64,000 nt of DNA from Artemisia argyi (GCA_030686995.1 CM060709.1:13972872-14036871), one strand, 5' to 3'; shown: positions 34,197-46,803, counted from the stretch's first letter. The notes: generated by a model not told the origin, from the sequence alone. Numbers and translations are program-made.

Positions 34197-34640
34197 TGTG
34201 TTTGAAGAAGAAAACGGAATTCTTAGATGATTTGTGTGAGTATTCAGTATCCAACAATAGGTATTTATAGGGTGATTTAGTCACCACACCCACTGCTCTT
34301 ATAACCCACCCCCAAAAAAACCCTAAGATTTTTTTTTTCAACTTTGGTAGTTTTTTTTTTCAACTCATGTAAGCTTTTCAGTAAAACGTTTCTTCCCCAT
34401 GCACATATATGTACATGTCGCGTATATATATACATGTCGTGTATATATATACGTGACATGTTAAGTTTTATTTATTTTATTTTTTTTTCGAGCTCAAAAT
34501 GATATCTGTCCTCCAAGTATGTCGCGTAAATATTTTAGGGGAATGTCGGGGTAGAATTGAAAACGGCAAAAAGTTGGGGCATTTTCAGACACGGACCCCT
34601 GAAAAGGGGGTCTGCAGTAATTTTCGCTTTAATTGTCTAT

Positions 34641-35405
34641 TAGCTATAGGGTGCTATACTACAAAGTGTGGCACATAAAAATTAGGACGTAAAGTTTGAC
34701 TAGCCACATGGTGCATACTTGTTCTTTCACTTGAACCTTGTGCCTCATAGGTTGTACATTTTCCATTAGTATTTGTATATCCATGGGGTAATTACGATTT
34801 GGCATCTGTTGCAAAGGGTATAGAACTTTAGGAATTATTAGTGGAAGGTGCCATTCCTCATCCAAGCTCGCCACTCCTACGTGGCAGTGGATTTGCTTCG
34901 CCGGAGCTCGCCATGACACCCTCCCCCTTCGCTGAAGCTCGCCACTTTCAACCTCCTCGTCTGCACGACGATGTTTGGTTTCTGCCAATTCGTCCTTCTT
35001 TTTTTCCCCTTTCTTTTGTAATTGTTTTATAGTTGTAAATGATTTGTATTATATATTTATTAGATGTAAATGATTTGAAAATGTGTGTGCAGCCAAACAT
35101 TGAAGAAGAAGATCTTTTTTTTTTTTTTTTTTTCTGGGCAGGATGGAAATGGGCCGGATAGAAGTGCGCCATTTTGTAAGAAGATTTGTTTTCTTTGAAT
35201 ACTAGAATGAATTTTATAACAGTTAAGAAGATTGTTTTTTAATAATTATTTTGTAACTTAAAAAAATGTTATTTGAATAAAATGAATTTAGTTTATTTGA
35301 AATTTTGAATAAAAAAAATAAAGTTGTAAGTGGTAGGCTCCATATGAGTTAGTTGAGGTTAGTTGTAAGTGAGGAGGGGTTAGATTGTTGGCCAATCTTT
35401 CCTTT
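34641..35405. other. Spacer between palindrome 2 and inverted repeat 3
   Basis: A frame on the minus strand (34659-34988) is open but shows no recognisable family and has a repetitive 'gagctcgccac' stretch (34865-34945). A poly-T run lies at 35117-35132. I do not call a gene. Confidence 0.4.
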
Positions 35406-36096
35406 AGAGATGTCGGTATTAGATTGTTTGCCAATCTTTCCTTTAGTAAAGTGTAAATATAGAAAGTTAAGACTTGTTTTACATTGTTTTGTTGGTTGTT
35501 AGTATGCTAACATAGTTATGTTAGTATTGGAACATAGTTAGATTGTGGTTATTGAGAAGACGTTAATATTGATTTTGCAGTGTGTTAGCTTCTATATGAA
35601 TGATGTTTTTCAAGGTTTTGTGATGGATTATTTACTTATGTTTATTGATCGTAAAAATATATTTTTTTAACCTAATGGTGGTAGCATGATTACCTTTTTT
35701 TAAAATAGGGTACTACTATGTGTTTGTTGCAGTCACTTTGTGTATAAGTGTATTGGGGGTCTTATATGTAGTTGTAGATTCTAAAGTTCTGGTTGGGGTG
35801 CATGAGACTATGTTAAAAGTTGTGGTGACTGAGATTCTGTCAGTGTCTGTTGGGTACACATGTTCCTTATTGTTTGATAAAGTTAGTTTTAGTTAATAGT
35901 ATTTTACCACTAGTTAGTTCAAGAGTATCTTGCATAGGAAATAGAACAAAAATGGATATTATTTCAAGGCTCTTTTAGTTGTTGAATCTGGTTTGAGTCA
36001 CTGTTTTAATTAGGTGTTGATGCTATATAAGCAATGGTCAGGTTGCTGTTATCTTCACTTGTATATCCTAGTCTCTGTTAAAAAGTTTATAAAAAA

Positions 36097-36453
36097 ATGG
36101 TCTCTATTCCCAACTTTGAGCAACTAAAAGAGGCTTACGGGTCCGATCAGTTGAAAGACTGTTTCAAATTTCTGTTTGTGCAAGTAGAGTGTGAGCATGA
36201 GGGTTTCAACAAAAAAATTGCTGAAAAGTGTGATGATATGCGCCGTAAAATTGTAAAGTTTGCTGAGTTGATTCAAGATGGACAATGTATTATTCATTTT
36301 GATGTAGCAGCTTGTGATGTGGTGGAATGCTTGGTAGAAGCGCAAGCTAGAAATGGGCAACTTCTGCAAGCGTTGATTGCTGTTTTGGACGTGGCGCGTA
36401 AAGGAAAGGCTGAGAAGCGCCGTCATGTGATGGTGATGGAGGTGCATGATTAG
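36097..36453 (+). CDS. Hypothetical 118-aa protein in inverted repeat 3
   Basis: The open frame from ATG at 36097 has a predicted helical, Cys-containing protein (VSIPNFEQLKEAYG start; HFDVAACDVVECLVEAQ centre; basic KGKAEKRRH end). It is near the centre of the inverted repeat and reads toward it. A second, broken copy lies opposite at 37140-37485. No family recognised and no signal peptide or membrane segment. Confidence 0.45.
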   Translation: MVSIPNFEQLKEAYGSDQLKDCFKFLFVQVECEHEGFNKKIAEKCDDMRRKIVKFAELIQDGQCIIHFDVAACDVVECLVEAQARNGQLLQALIAVLDVARKGKAEKRRHVMVMEVHD

Positions 36454-36750
36454 GTGTGTCTGGTGTAGTTGTCGTTGCTGTTGGGTTTGTTATTCGAAGT
36501 TCAACTAGGTTTTGTGTTTTCTGTTATGTTATGATAGCATGTTGTCGAGTAACCTGTTGTTCTAGATCTTTGTAATGATGATTGTAAGATATTAAGTCTA
36601 TGAATAAAAGTCATCACCTTTTTTGTGTTTTAATGGTTTTGGATTCAAATGTGTTGCTTTCAAGTTGTATTCAAGTATGCAATTAGAAACGTTCCTTTCC
36701 AAAGTGTGCAATTAGAAACCTTGAAAAACATCATTCATATTGAAAACACC
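36454..36750. other. Centre of inverted repeat 3
   Basis: 3' flank of the 118-aa ORF and the unpaired centre (about 36641-36749), which contains 'gtgtgcaattagaaacctt' and 'gtatgcaattagaaacgtt' as a short direct repeat. Confidence 0.5.
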
Positions 36751-36795
36751 ATTAAAACACAAACAAGGTGATGACTTTTATTCATAGACTTAGTA

Positions 36796-36992
36796 CTCCC
36801 TCCGTCTCAAAATTATTGTCAGGAGACAAGAATTACAAAGTTTAATAAAAGTGAGTCCACTTTTGTTTTCAACCACTCAAAGAGAATATTCCTCTACTAT
36901 ATTACCTAGTTTTTACTTAAAAGGGAAAGTGGACAATTAATTTGAGACATCCCAAAATGGAAATGTGGACAATAATTTTGAGACGGAGGTAG
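36796..36992. mobile_element. Stowaway-like MITE
   Basis: 197 bp with inverted ends CTCCCTCCGTCTCAAAATT...GAGACGGAGGTAG and TA duplications (36794-36795, 36993-36994). The opposite arm of inverted repeat 3 has the empty site (near 36592). Confidence 0.9.
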
Positions 36993-37139
36993 TATCTTAC
37001 AATCATAATTACAAAGATCTAGAACAACATGTTACTCGACAACATGCCATCATAACATAACAGAAAACACAAAACCTATGTGAACTTCTAATAACAAACC
37101 CAACAACAACGACAATTACACCAGAGACACCAAATCATG

Positions 37140-37485
37140 CATCTCCATCACCATCACATGACAGCGCTTCTCAGCCCTTACTTCAGCGCCACGTCCAAAA
37201 CAGCAATCAAAGCCTGCAGAAACTTGCCCATTTCTAGCTTGCGCTTCCAGCAAGCATTCCACCCCATTGCAAGCTACTACATCAAAAAACTAAAACAGTG
37301 TCCCTCTTGAATCTACTCAGCAACTTTGCAATTTTATGGCGAAAATCATCACACTTTCCAGCAATTTTTGTGATGAAACCCTCATGCTCACACTCTTCTT
37401 GCACAAACAAAAATTTGAAACAGTCTTTCAATTGATCGGACTCGCAAGCTACTTTTAGTTGCTCAAAGTTGGGAATAGACACCAT
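37140..37485 (-). pseudogene. Degraded inverted copy of the 118-aa ORF
   Basis: Starts MVSIPNFEQLKVACESDQL and follows the intact copy for about 65 residues, then is disrupted (near 37290) by changes including a short deletion. The remaining C-terminal part is recognisable only in another frame. Confidence 0.6.
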
Positions 37486-37559
37486 TTTTTTTAATAAACT
37501 TTTTTAACAGAGACTATGAGATACAAGTGAAGATAACATCCACCTGACCACTACTTATA

Positions 37560-37564
37560 TAGCC
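37560..37564. repeat. Target-site duplication of the B/C composite (left, TAGCC)
   Basis: TAGCC directly abuts the LTR end TGTAACACCC here and recurs at 59830-59834 after GGCTACA. Confidence 0.88.
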
Positions 37565-37959
37565 TGTAACACCCCCAAATTTGTAAGTAAGCAGCGGAAG
37601 ACTAATTGGGGTATTACTTCTCGGATCGTAGTCATAACCATAGAAAATGACTCAAAAGAGACGTTTTTATAAAAGTTCAGTTATCATTAAATAAACTTAT
37701 CACAACATGACACAAAGGTGTTTCACGATAAATTCAGAGTTACAAATAAAACGGTTTCTGATAGAAACAAATGATAACATTATTAAACATGGTCCATAAA
37801 GAGGGGTCATTTGCCAATCTCCGTGCCCGTTTTGCCAGCGTCAGTTACCTGAGATAAACATGCTAAAAAGGTCAACATGAATGTTGAGTGAATCCATAGT
37901 GTTTAAGTTGTAATAGTTGAACACAAGCCAATAGTAGTAAAAACAGTAGCATCGCAGTG

Positions 37960-38021
<62 letters not shown>

Positions 38022-40787
38022 CCCTAAGCCTCATGACACGCAAACCTTAACATCGGGTGTAATATAATAAATCCCACACCATGAAATGGTGTAGGTGATA
38101 ATGCCCTCGTGTAATAGGAGTTTGTCAGGCTCCTCAGTTAATTCGAATAAAGTGCATTTGGTTACTTACCCAGCAACTCAAATGGGGCGTCAACTGCCAA
38201 TAGATCTATTCACCGAATTCGCGTTCACTCGCAAGTGATTAATGGTTCATGATATGAGGGACTTTTGACAAGTGGTAACTTAGGCAATATAAATCAGGAT
38301 AGCATACAAGAAAATACTTGTGTTCAGTTTAGTAGCATGTATCTCCCCACGGGATTTGAAAACATAGTAAAAGTGGGACTATGAACTCACCTTAGTAGTA
38401 CAGTGGTAGTGATAAAGATCTCAGTTACGGTCAAGGAACGGCTCCAACACACAACCTAGATAGTACGATAAGTTTTAGTGTTTTGATAGTCCGAATAGGT
38501 TAATCGTGAATGTTTTAAGAATGAAATGATTTATTGGTTTGACGACAATAGAATTCGTGGTTTAAACGACATGGTCGAAATTGAGAAAAATTTATTTATA
38601 TATAAATGTATATAAAATTATGAAACCAAGTCAAGAATTTCAACATGCAATGCAATGATATGAAAGGCGGGAAATGGAATTAATTATTAGATTCTCAGAT
38701 ATAGTCCTTGGTCCTTTTTCAGATTTCAATTTTTATCCTAACGGCGTTAGCGCTGTGCCGTTAGTCCTCGTTTTATAATAATTCCGATAACAGCCCTCTA
38801 TTTGTCCAAGTATACGATATGAACTCGAAATTTATTACTTTATCATTTTTGGTCCTATAGTTTCTGCTTTTACAGTTTTAACCCTTGTTTTCACAGTTTT
38901 ACATTTTTAGTCCTTATAAGTGTCGACGCGTCACATTTTTGGTCCTTTTTCACAAAAATCGTTAGAATTTTTATAAAAACTTTACCGAGTTTATTTTTAA
39001 TCTTGGAAAACTTATTTGCACAGCTTATACGATCAGAATAGCTTATTTTTGCTTAATGGGCTTATAAGCCCACTCGGCTTATTTTCAAACCTTTATAGTT
39101 ATCGAGTTTTGCAAAACACTTTGGCCAAATTAGGGTGTCGAGGAGTGATCATTTTTGTAAAGTTAAAACACGAAACTAATAGCTCGTTGGGTGGTCTACG
39201 GGGTGGGGTAATAATATGACATGCTCGTTAGTTTAGATTTCAAGATAACGTGGTGTTTTCTAGCTAGTTTGGTCGACTATTTCACATAAAATAACAAGGT
39301 TTTATCTTTTTCATTTTCGAATCTGGTCGTGTGCATGAGTTAGAGCAACGATTAAGGATGAGTCCAATGATGCATGAAATGTAAAATAGATATGTGACAA
39401 TGCGTACGTGACCCCTAGGCCTTCCATAAAGGTGGCGTGTCACGCTATTAACTATACGTAAATATATGCTATACGTAATAACAAAACAGGAATGAGACGT
39501 GAGTTGGTATGCATGCATGAACGTATGAAAGGAGTTAGAGGTCGAGAATGCTTACGACACCTTAAAGGTGGTGAACGTCGAGTGAGATGGAATGAGGACA
39601 CAGCAGTTTCTCTTGCTTGGTTCGAATACTAGTCGTGGTTGGAAAGGAATGGACCTGGGCAACTTCGAATGGCCTCCAAAGTGAGGATGGTTTAATCCAG
39701 ATCGAGCAGCAGTAGGTTTTGAAGAGTGAGGGAAATGGTTTTCGAAAATATAGATGGAGTGCATGGCAAAGAGGAGAGGTGCACGTTTATATAATAATAG
39801 AACTAGTGATATCTCCCCAACATTTTACTGTGACAGCAGGAAGTACATTTTGTCTTGGCACTATTTTCTTCAAGTCTTGGTCCTCTCTTCAGCTCAAATC
39901 AAGGAGACGTGTTTTATGGAGTAATTCTATTCGTACATGAGTAAAAATAATTATAGGAGGGTTCGGTTTTATTTGCTCGTGTGATGTAACGAGAATCAAT
40001 AGGTTCAAGTAAGTTCGAATGTGACTAAATGTTCTAGTACTATTGTTTAGAGTGGTAACACGTCGAATGGTTTGGCAGGAATAAAAGTTTGGGTGAGTTG
40101 ATTTCTAGCGTATCGAATGGACTATACACGCTTAGCTTTAGGGAGTTTTTGTGTAGCATTCGTACGAGATGAAAAGGAATAATCATTGTTAGTGATTCTT
40201 GGGTGCGAGGTAAATCAAGATATGTAATAATGTTGACATGTTGTTTGCAAGATATCGAAATGTTTGGGGCTGTTTTGGTTGTGCTCGCTGCTCGTTAGTT
40301 TCAAACAGAAAGGAAGAAAGAAATCTTAAAATAAATTGGACTGGGCCGGTTTTCTTGAGTGGGCCGAGGAATAGGATTAAGCCCAATGGCTTGTTACTGT
40401 TGGGTTTCGGTGGTGGGCTGAAGCAAAGGATTACGGCCCGTTTAGATTAATTAGAGTTAATTATGTTTAGAAATTTTAATGAGGATTAGGTGAGTTATTT
40501 TCGTGAGTCCGGAAGTTGGTCGAGTGTGGTTTCAATGAAATAACGTCACGTGATATTGTAAGTGACAAAAGTTAAATATTTTCGCGATTTGGACTATCGT
40601 GGCAAGTGTGTGTGAGCATCGTTCCAAGTATATAGGTGAATAACAATTTATGTCGTGATCATTCGTAATATAGTATATTCGTTGAATCAAGCGTTCGTTG
40701 TTGTCACAAGTGTTATAAAATATTGAAATGATATAATAGACTTTGATTAGTACATAATACTCGTAAGGAAAATAGTGGGAGGCTACA
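37565..40787 (-). repeat. 3' LTR of element B
   Basis: Complete 3.22-kb LTR in minus orientation, TGTAGCCTCCC...GGGTGTTACA when read on its own strand. It contains an AT microsatellite at 37960-38020. ORFs within it occur in every LTR copy in the window and look incidental. Confidence 0.9.
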
Positions 40788-40850
40788 GTATCAACCCCTT
40801 ATTTTGAATTCCGTCCCGGAATTCTAGTCTAAGATAGTCGTTAGGGACGA

Positions 40851-43800
40851 TTATGGGAATAGATGTGGATATTTAGCGCGAATCTGGTCTTCACGCTCCC
40901 AAGTGTACTCTGGTCCTCGCTTAGAGTTCCACCTAACTTTGACAATGGGGATACGGCTTTGTTTCAATTGTTTGACGTCCCGGTCCATGATCTCTACTGG
41001 TTCCTCAACGAAGTTAAGCTTGTCGTTGACCCGAATTTCTTTTAACGGAATGACAGGAGATTCGTCTGATAAACACTTCTTCAGGTTTGATACGTGAAAG
41101 GTATTGTGTACTCTACTGAGTTCTTCCGGAAGTTCAAGTTTGTATGCCACGGGCCCAATCCTTTCTAGGATTTTGAATGGCCCAACGTATCTGGGATTCA
41201 ACTTTCCACGTTTCCCAAATCGAACCATTCCTTTCCAAGGAGACACCTTCAACATAACTCTATCTCCCACTTGGAATTCCATGGGTTTTCGCCTCACGTC
41301 GACATAACTCTTTTGTCTGTCTCGGGCTGCTTGTAGGCGCTGTTTGATTTGCACAATTTTATCAGTGGTTTCCTGAATGATGTCGGGTCCCATGATTTGT
41401 GCATCCCCGACTTCTGCCCAACAGACTGGTGATCGGCATTTCCGGCCATAAAGGGCTTCAAATGGAGCTGCCTTGATGCTAGCGTGATAGCTGTTGTTGT
41501 ACGAGAACTCTGCTAAGGGTAAGTGTCTATCCCAACCCTTACCAAAATCGATCACACATGCTCGGAGCATGTCTTCCAAGGTTTGAATAGTTCTCTCACT
41601 CTGACCGTCGGTCTGCGGGTGATATGCAGTACTCATATCCAGGCGAGTACCTAATGCTTTCTGTAATGACTGCCAAAAGTTTGACGTGAAACGGCTATCT
41701 CGATCCGAGATAATGGAAATTGGCACTCCATGTCGTGAGACTATTTGTTTCAAATATAATTGTGCAAGGGTGCTCATCTCGTCGGTTTCTTTTATTGGCA
41801 GAAAATGCGCGGATTTGGTAAGGCGATCAATGATGACCCAAATGGTATCAAATCCTCTTGGTGTCTTAGGTAATTTTGTGATGAAATCCATTGTAATCCT
41901 TTCCCACTTCCACATCGGAAGCTCGGGTTGTATCAACAAACCGGATGGCTTTTGACACTCAGCCTTTACCCGTGAACACGTCAGACATTTTCCGACATAC
42001 TCGGCGATGTCGGCTTTCATGTTTGGCCACCAATAAAGTTTCTTGAGATCCTGATACATCTTATCAGACCCTGGGTGAATGGAATATTTAGACTTGTGAG
42101 ATTCATGCATGATGAGATCTCGTATTCCCCCATAGAGTGGAATCCAACTTCGGTCCTTGAAACACAACCTTCCGTCTGATTTCTTCATAAAGCCATTCTC
42201 ACTTTCTGGCATACCGTAGATCTTCTCTTTTGGTCTGTTCTCTTCCTTGAGAGCTTCTGTCTGGGCCTCAAGGATCTTCGATGGAAGCGGTGATATAATT
42301 GTCATCCCTAGAGATCTGACTCTAAAAGGTGTAATTCGCTCCTTTCTACTCAAGGCATCTGCCACAACATTTGCTTTCCCAGGGTGATAGCGAATCTCGC
42401 AATCATAGTCACTGAGTAATTCCAACCATCGGCGTTGTCTCATGTTCAACTCCTTCTGGTCTAGAATGTGCTGTAGGCTTTTGTGATCTGTAAACACTGT
42501 GCACTTGGTGCCATACAGGTAGTGTCTCCACAGTTTAAGAGCAAATACTACTGCTCCCAACTCGAAATCATGGGAGGTATAGTTCTTCTCGTGGGTTTTG
42601 AGTTGTCGAGAAGCATATGCGATAACTTTGCTCCTTTGCATCAATATCGCGCCTAAACCTTGGCATGATGCATCACAATACACTACGAAGTCTTCGCTAC
42701 CCACTGGTAGTGCCAAGATCGGAGCTTCACAAAGCTTCTGTTTTAAAAGTTGGAATGACGATTCTTGTCCTTCTCCCCAATCAAACTTTTTCTTCTTTTG
42801 CGTCAATTCCGTCAAAGGTTTGGCGATTTTTGAGAAACCTTCGATGAATCTACGATAGTACCCCCGCAAGACCTAAAAATTGACGTATCTCCGTGGGGTT
42901 TGTAGGAGATGCCCAATTTTTGATCGCTTCGATCTTTGCGGGATCCACGTGAATGCCCTTGCTATCAATCACGTGTCCAAGAAATTGTACTTTCTCTATC
43001 CAAAAGTCACACTTGGAAAATTTGGCGTACAATTTCTCCTTCTTAAGCAGTTCCAAGATACTTGTTAAATGCTCTGCATGCTCTTCCTTATTTCGGGAAT
43101 AAATAAGGATGTCGTCGATGAACACAATTACAAATTTGTCCAAATAAGGCTTGCACACTCGATTCATTAAGTCCATAAACACAGCTGGCGCGTTAGTTAG
43201 ACCGAATGGCATTACTTGGAATTCGTAGTGGCCGTATCGTGTCCTGAAAGCCGTTTTAGGGATGTCTTCTTCCCTGACTCTTACTTGGTGATAGCCCAAC
43301 CTCAGGTCTATCTTAGAGTAAACACTCGATCCTTGAAGTTGATCGAAAAGGTCATCGATTCTGGGTAACGGGTATCGATTCTTTATTGTAAGTTTGTTCA
43401 ACTCACGATAGTCAATACACATTCTGAAGGATCCGTCCTTCTTTTTGACAAATAACACCGGGGCTCCCCAAGGCGAAGAACTAGGTCGAATGAACCCTTT
43501 ATCTAATAATTCTTGTAATTGATCAGATAGTTCTTTCATCTCGGATGGCGCCAACCTATAGGGTGCTCGCGCCACTGGTGCTGCTCCTGGCACCAAGTCG
43601 ATCTGGAATTCCACCTGGCGGACGGGTGGAAGGCCGGACAACTCGTCGGGAAATACCTCGGGGAAGTTCTTTACTACAGGCACATCTTCAGGTCGCTTCT
43701 CCTCCAACTTCTTTTCTGTCACTTGTGCCAAAAAGGCGTGACATCCTCTATCGATGTACTTCACCGTTTTGACGTAAGATATGATGCCGAGACGGGACTT

Positions 43801-45384
43801 ACTTCGTTCACCACGGATGATTAGGGTTTCACCTTGAAGAGGGATGTGGACGACTTTCTCGTCGCAGATGATCCTAGCACGGTTCTTGGATAGCCAATCC
43901 ATGCCGACGACTACGTCGAAGCTGCCAAGCTTAATCGGCATGAGGTCGATATTGAAAGGTTCGTCGAGTAAGAGTAGGGTGCAACCCTGGATTACGGTGT
44001 TTGTGCTTACTAGTTCTCCGTTGGCTAGTTCAATTTCATAGGTGGTGTGTAGTCCGGTCGGGTGGATGTTAAGTAAAGACGCAAGCGAAGTAGATACAAA
44101 ACTTTTATCGGCTCCAGAATCAAATAAAACTTTAGCAGGATGATTGTTAAGTAAAAACGTACCGGTGACTACGTCAGGGTCTTCCTGCGCATTTCCTCTT
44201 TCCATCACAAATGCTCTCCCCCGAGCGTTATTGTTCTGGTTGGCAGTTTGGTTCGGGCACCGGTTCTTGTAATGCCCTTTTTCGCCACATCCATGGCACA
44301 CCACAGTCACGGTTTGCAAGTTGGCGCCAGTGGCCTTGCAGTCTTGAGTTTTGTGGCCGGTCCTTTGGCATTTTCCACACTTAGCGAAGCAGGGCCCATT
44401 GTGGTGCAGCTTACATCAGTTACACATAGGAGCGGGTCCAACATAACCCCCAGTTCCAGCGGGTGTAGCAATATAAGCCCTGGCGGCTTCCTGTTGGCGG
44501 TTCTGTCGATTATGATGGTGGTTACGGTTCTGTTGGTAGTTCTGATTGTTATTGTGGTTGTAGTTGCGGTTGTTGTTGTGGTGATTGTTGACATTGTTGT
44601 TATTGTGAGAGTTGTTGTGGTTGTTGCTCCTGCGGTCATCAAACTTCCGTTTGTTGTCTTTGCTTCCTTGGCCCTGCCCGCGTTTTATCTCTCGCTCAAT
44701 CAACCTCTGAGAAATTGACATAGCCTCCTCTAGGGTTTGAGGCTTAGACGCGGTGACATTACCCTCGATGTTTCTAGGCAACCCCTCGATGTACCTCTCT
44801 AGCAATTTCTCGAGGTCTGGCACCTTTGCGGGGCATAGTAAGGCAAGCTCTTGGAACCTGCGATCGTAAGTCCTAAAATCATACCCTTTTACCACCAAAC
44901 GATCAAACTCATCTTCCAACTTCCTTATCTCAGTACGAGGGCAGTACTTCTTCAACATCTTTTGTTTGAACTCGGCCCACGAAATTTGGTAGGCTTCCTC
45001 TATACCCATGTTCTGGGCAGTAGAGTTCCACCAAGACAAAGCATCGTCCAAAAGGGTTCCTGTAGCAAATGTGACCTTGCAGTCATCAGCACAACCGCTT
45101 CTCATAAAAACCGTCTCAGTACGCTCGAACCATCGGGCGAGCTCGGTCACTCCTTCAGTTCCCTTGAAGTAGGTGGGCTTGCAGGCCATGAAATCCTTGT
45201 AGGTGCATTTATGAACCACGGCCACCTCGTTTTCTCCGGTTGGTCTATTCGTGCTGCTCGCACGAGCCATTGCAGCTGCTTGAGTCTCTAGTGCTGCTGC
45301 GACACTATCAGCAATCAATTTTTGGATAGCAGCTGGGGTCATGGCTGGTGTTGATGTTGCGGTTTTTGCTCTTGTACGAGGCAT
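40851..45384 (-). pseudogene. Gag-pol of element B, broken by a stop and a frameshift
   Basis: Starts MPRTRAKT at 45384. Gag and the first zinc-knuckle area are open until TGA at 44414-44416 (Arg in C). The frame resumes through the [14 protein letters not shown] knuckle, protease DSGADKS, RT (FIDDIL) and into the connection, where a C-run near 42855-42862 shifts the frame. RNase H (YCDAS), integrase (HHCC finger, SDRDSRF, QSERTIQ) and the chromodomain-like tail ([15 protein letters not shown]) follow to TAA at 40851. Tekay-type like A but a separate lineage. Confidence 0.9.
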
Positions 45385-45744
45385 ATTTCTATTTATACCA
45401 CAAGAGAAGCACATGTTTAGAACTCACATAGTGGCCGTGTCAGGACAGAATAATTTAATAACAAGGTAAGTAGTAAAAATCATAATAGTGCTGTCACAAT
45501 CATAACATCTGGATATAATTTTAACTCATTTATAAGGACGAACTTGGTGCCACAATATAGAAGAGTTACAACCACATACGCACATGAAAAACAGCCAAAG
45601 CATCATAAATTAATATCAACTTATAGCGATCATAACTAATAATAACTTGTTAAATTGTTTACAAAACAACTTATTACAAGATCTTTTATTATTGCTACAC
45701 GTAGCAAGTTAGGATGTCCAAGCTACAATTAATACATCAATACT
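45385..45744 (-). other. Spacer between upstream ORF and gag-pol in B
   Basis: Non-coding, AT-rich; corresponds to 53936-54294 in C. Confidence 0.6.
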
Positions 45745-46803
45745 CTACGAGTGGCCTGGCGAGTCTTCCAATTTGCGTTGGAGGCTTCGGACTATCCTGG
45801 TCAATTCCTCCACCTTCTGGTCTCTGTCTCTCTCCCTGGCTTGGGACTCTTCTAACCTGCGCTCGAGCGTCAAAATGCGGGTGTTGGTCGTAACGAGTTC
45901 ATCAGCCTGTCGCTCATTTATGTCCTGCATCATTGCGGCAATGTCCCTCAGGTCTCGTACCTCCTGCCTCTCGTTCTCAAGTTTCTCCTCTAACTCGGAA
46001 ATAACCTCGAGAGTTCCCTGCAGTTGAGTACCCATCAGGTTAAAGACCTCGTCCATAGCTATCCGTCCCATTACTAGATTTCCCACTTCCCCTTCAATGC
46101 TCTTGATACGCTCAAGGGAAATCTCGTTATTAAAATTCGCGATCTCATCAATGTGATCTTCGTGCCTTCCGCGGGGTCTGGCCCAAGCATCCTCGGTCGT
46201 ATTCTCAATGTGAGAATCTGATAATGAGGGGGTTGAGAAATGCATTCCATTGCTGAGTGGTAACGGATTACTGCGGGCACGTAATGGTCGAGTAGGAGGT
46301 GATAATGGGACTGTGGTGGTCTGGTAGTAGAAGACAGTGGGTGGTGGCATGGGACGTCTAGGCGATAGGGGTGGTGATTGAGACATCATCTGTAGAGGTG
46401 ATGTAGGGGACGTAGGTGACGACGGTGGTGCTGGTGGTGGGCGAATGGGAGCTGTTGGTGCTCGCACCCGCTTTCGAGTATAGTAGATCGTAGCGGAGCC
46501 TCGTCGTTCAACTGGTGCAGGTTGAGGTGGTGGTGATAATTGCGAGAAAATGTTGGAAGATTCTGAGTCAGATGAGTCATTATCTGTCTCCGGGTCTGAA
46601 GCACGAAGGGGGGTCGGAATGGCTGGCGAAATCACCGGTGTGGCGGCGACTTCATCCTCCTCGAATGGTTCAGTCTCTTCACACACAGCCATTGGCGAAT
46701 TAGGAGTTGGAGTCATTAGTGATGCTAGTACGGTAGCGGGAGATGCGACCTCCTCGATTTGTGAGTCGAATTGTGGGACAGTGGGGTAGGAATCTGAAGA
46801 CAT
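45745..46803 (-). CDS. Extra ORF upstream of gag in element B, intact (352 aa)
   Basis: Open from ATG at 46803. The first ~190 residues are Ser/Pro/acidic and likely disordered, with a basic YYTRKRVRAP patch near 107. Residues ~215-345 are Glu/Leu/Arg heptads (ISELEEKLENERQEVRDL, TLERRLEESQARERDR), a strong coiled-coil signature. It sits between the primer binding site and gag-pol. Copy C has only a few substitutions and is also open, although both gag-pol frames nearby are broken. No known domain. An extra 5' ORF is known in Ogre/Tat elements; its presence in a Tekay-like element is unusual to me. Confidence 0.75.
   Translation of the reverse strand: MSSDSYPTVPQFDSQIEEVASPATVLASLMTPTPNSPMAVCEETEPFEEDEVAATPVISPAIPTPLRASDPETDNDSSDSESSNIFSQLSPPPQPAPVERRGSATIYYTRKRVRAPTAPIRPPPAPPSSPTSPTSPLQMMSQSPPLSPRRPMPPPTVFYYQTTTVPLSPPTRPLRARSNPLPLSNGMHFSTPSLSDSHIENTTEDAWARPRGRHEDHIDEIANFNNEISLERIKSIEGEVGNLVMGRIAMDEVFNLMGTQLQGTLEVISELEEKLENERQEVRDLRDIAAMMQDINERQADELVTTNTRILTLERRLEESQARERDRDQKVEELTRIVRSLQRKLEDSPGHS

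Larger units (their letters stand above)
22380..34640. repeat. Palindrome 2: 12.2-kb inverted repeat, 33-bp centre, five genes per arm
   Basis: The left arm (about 22420-28486) is mirrored by the right arm (28520 to about 34590). Matched positions sum to nearly the same value across the arms (57006 at the centre, 57011 at the Ulp1-like exons, 57053 at the MuDR-like gene), so it is collinear with only small indels. By eye the arms are roughly 95-98% identical. At both outer edges the sequence breaks into short units of the form 'acccctgaaagt-ggg', including 'gggtctgcagtaattt'. Just outside lie 'ttgtctaata' (left) and 'ttgtctatta' (right), possibly a decayed MULE-size duplication, but weak. No transposase is present, so if mobile it is non-autonomous. 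Confidence 0.93.

Noticed and set aside
22360..34650. 9-10-bp MULE target-site duplication (ttgtctaata / ttgtctatta) at the ends of palindrome 2
   Set aside because: Only seven bases match exactly in AT-rich DNA and the element ends are not sharply defined, so it is not called as a feature.
34659..35032. Possible gene between palindrome 2 and inverted repeat 3
   Set aside because: Overlapping frames on both strands and a short GC-rich repeat (gagctcgccac) explain the openness; no family or splice pattern seen.
39016..39940. Repeated ORFs in B and C LTRs (67-78 aa)
   Set aside because: Present wherever the LTR occurs, in no conserved frame relation to gag-pol, and without domains.
44248..44718. 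Val-rich frame on the plus strand in B (also 54961-55431 in C)
   Set aside because: Antisense of the Asn/His-rich gag linker; low-complexity codons leave the other strand open.
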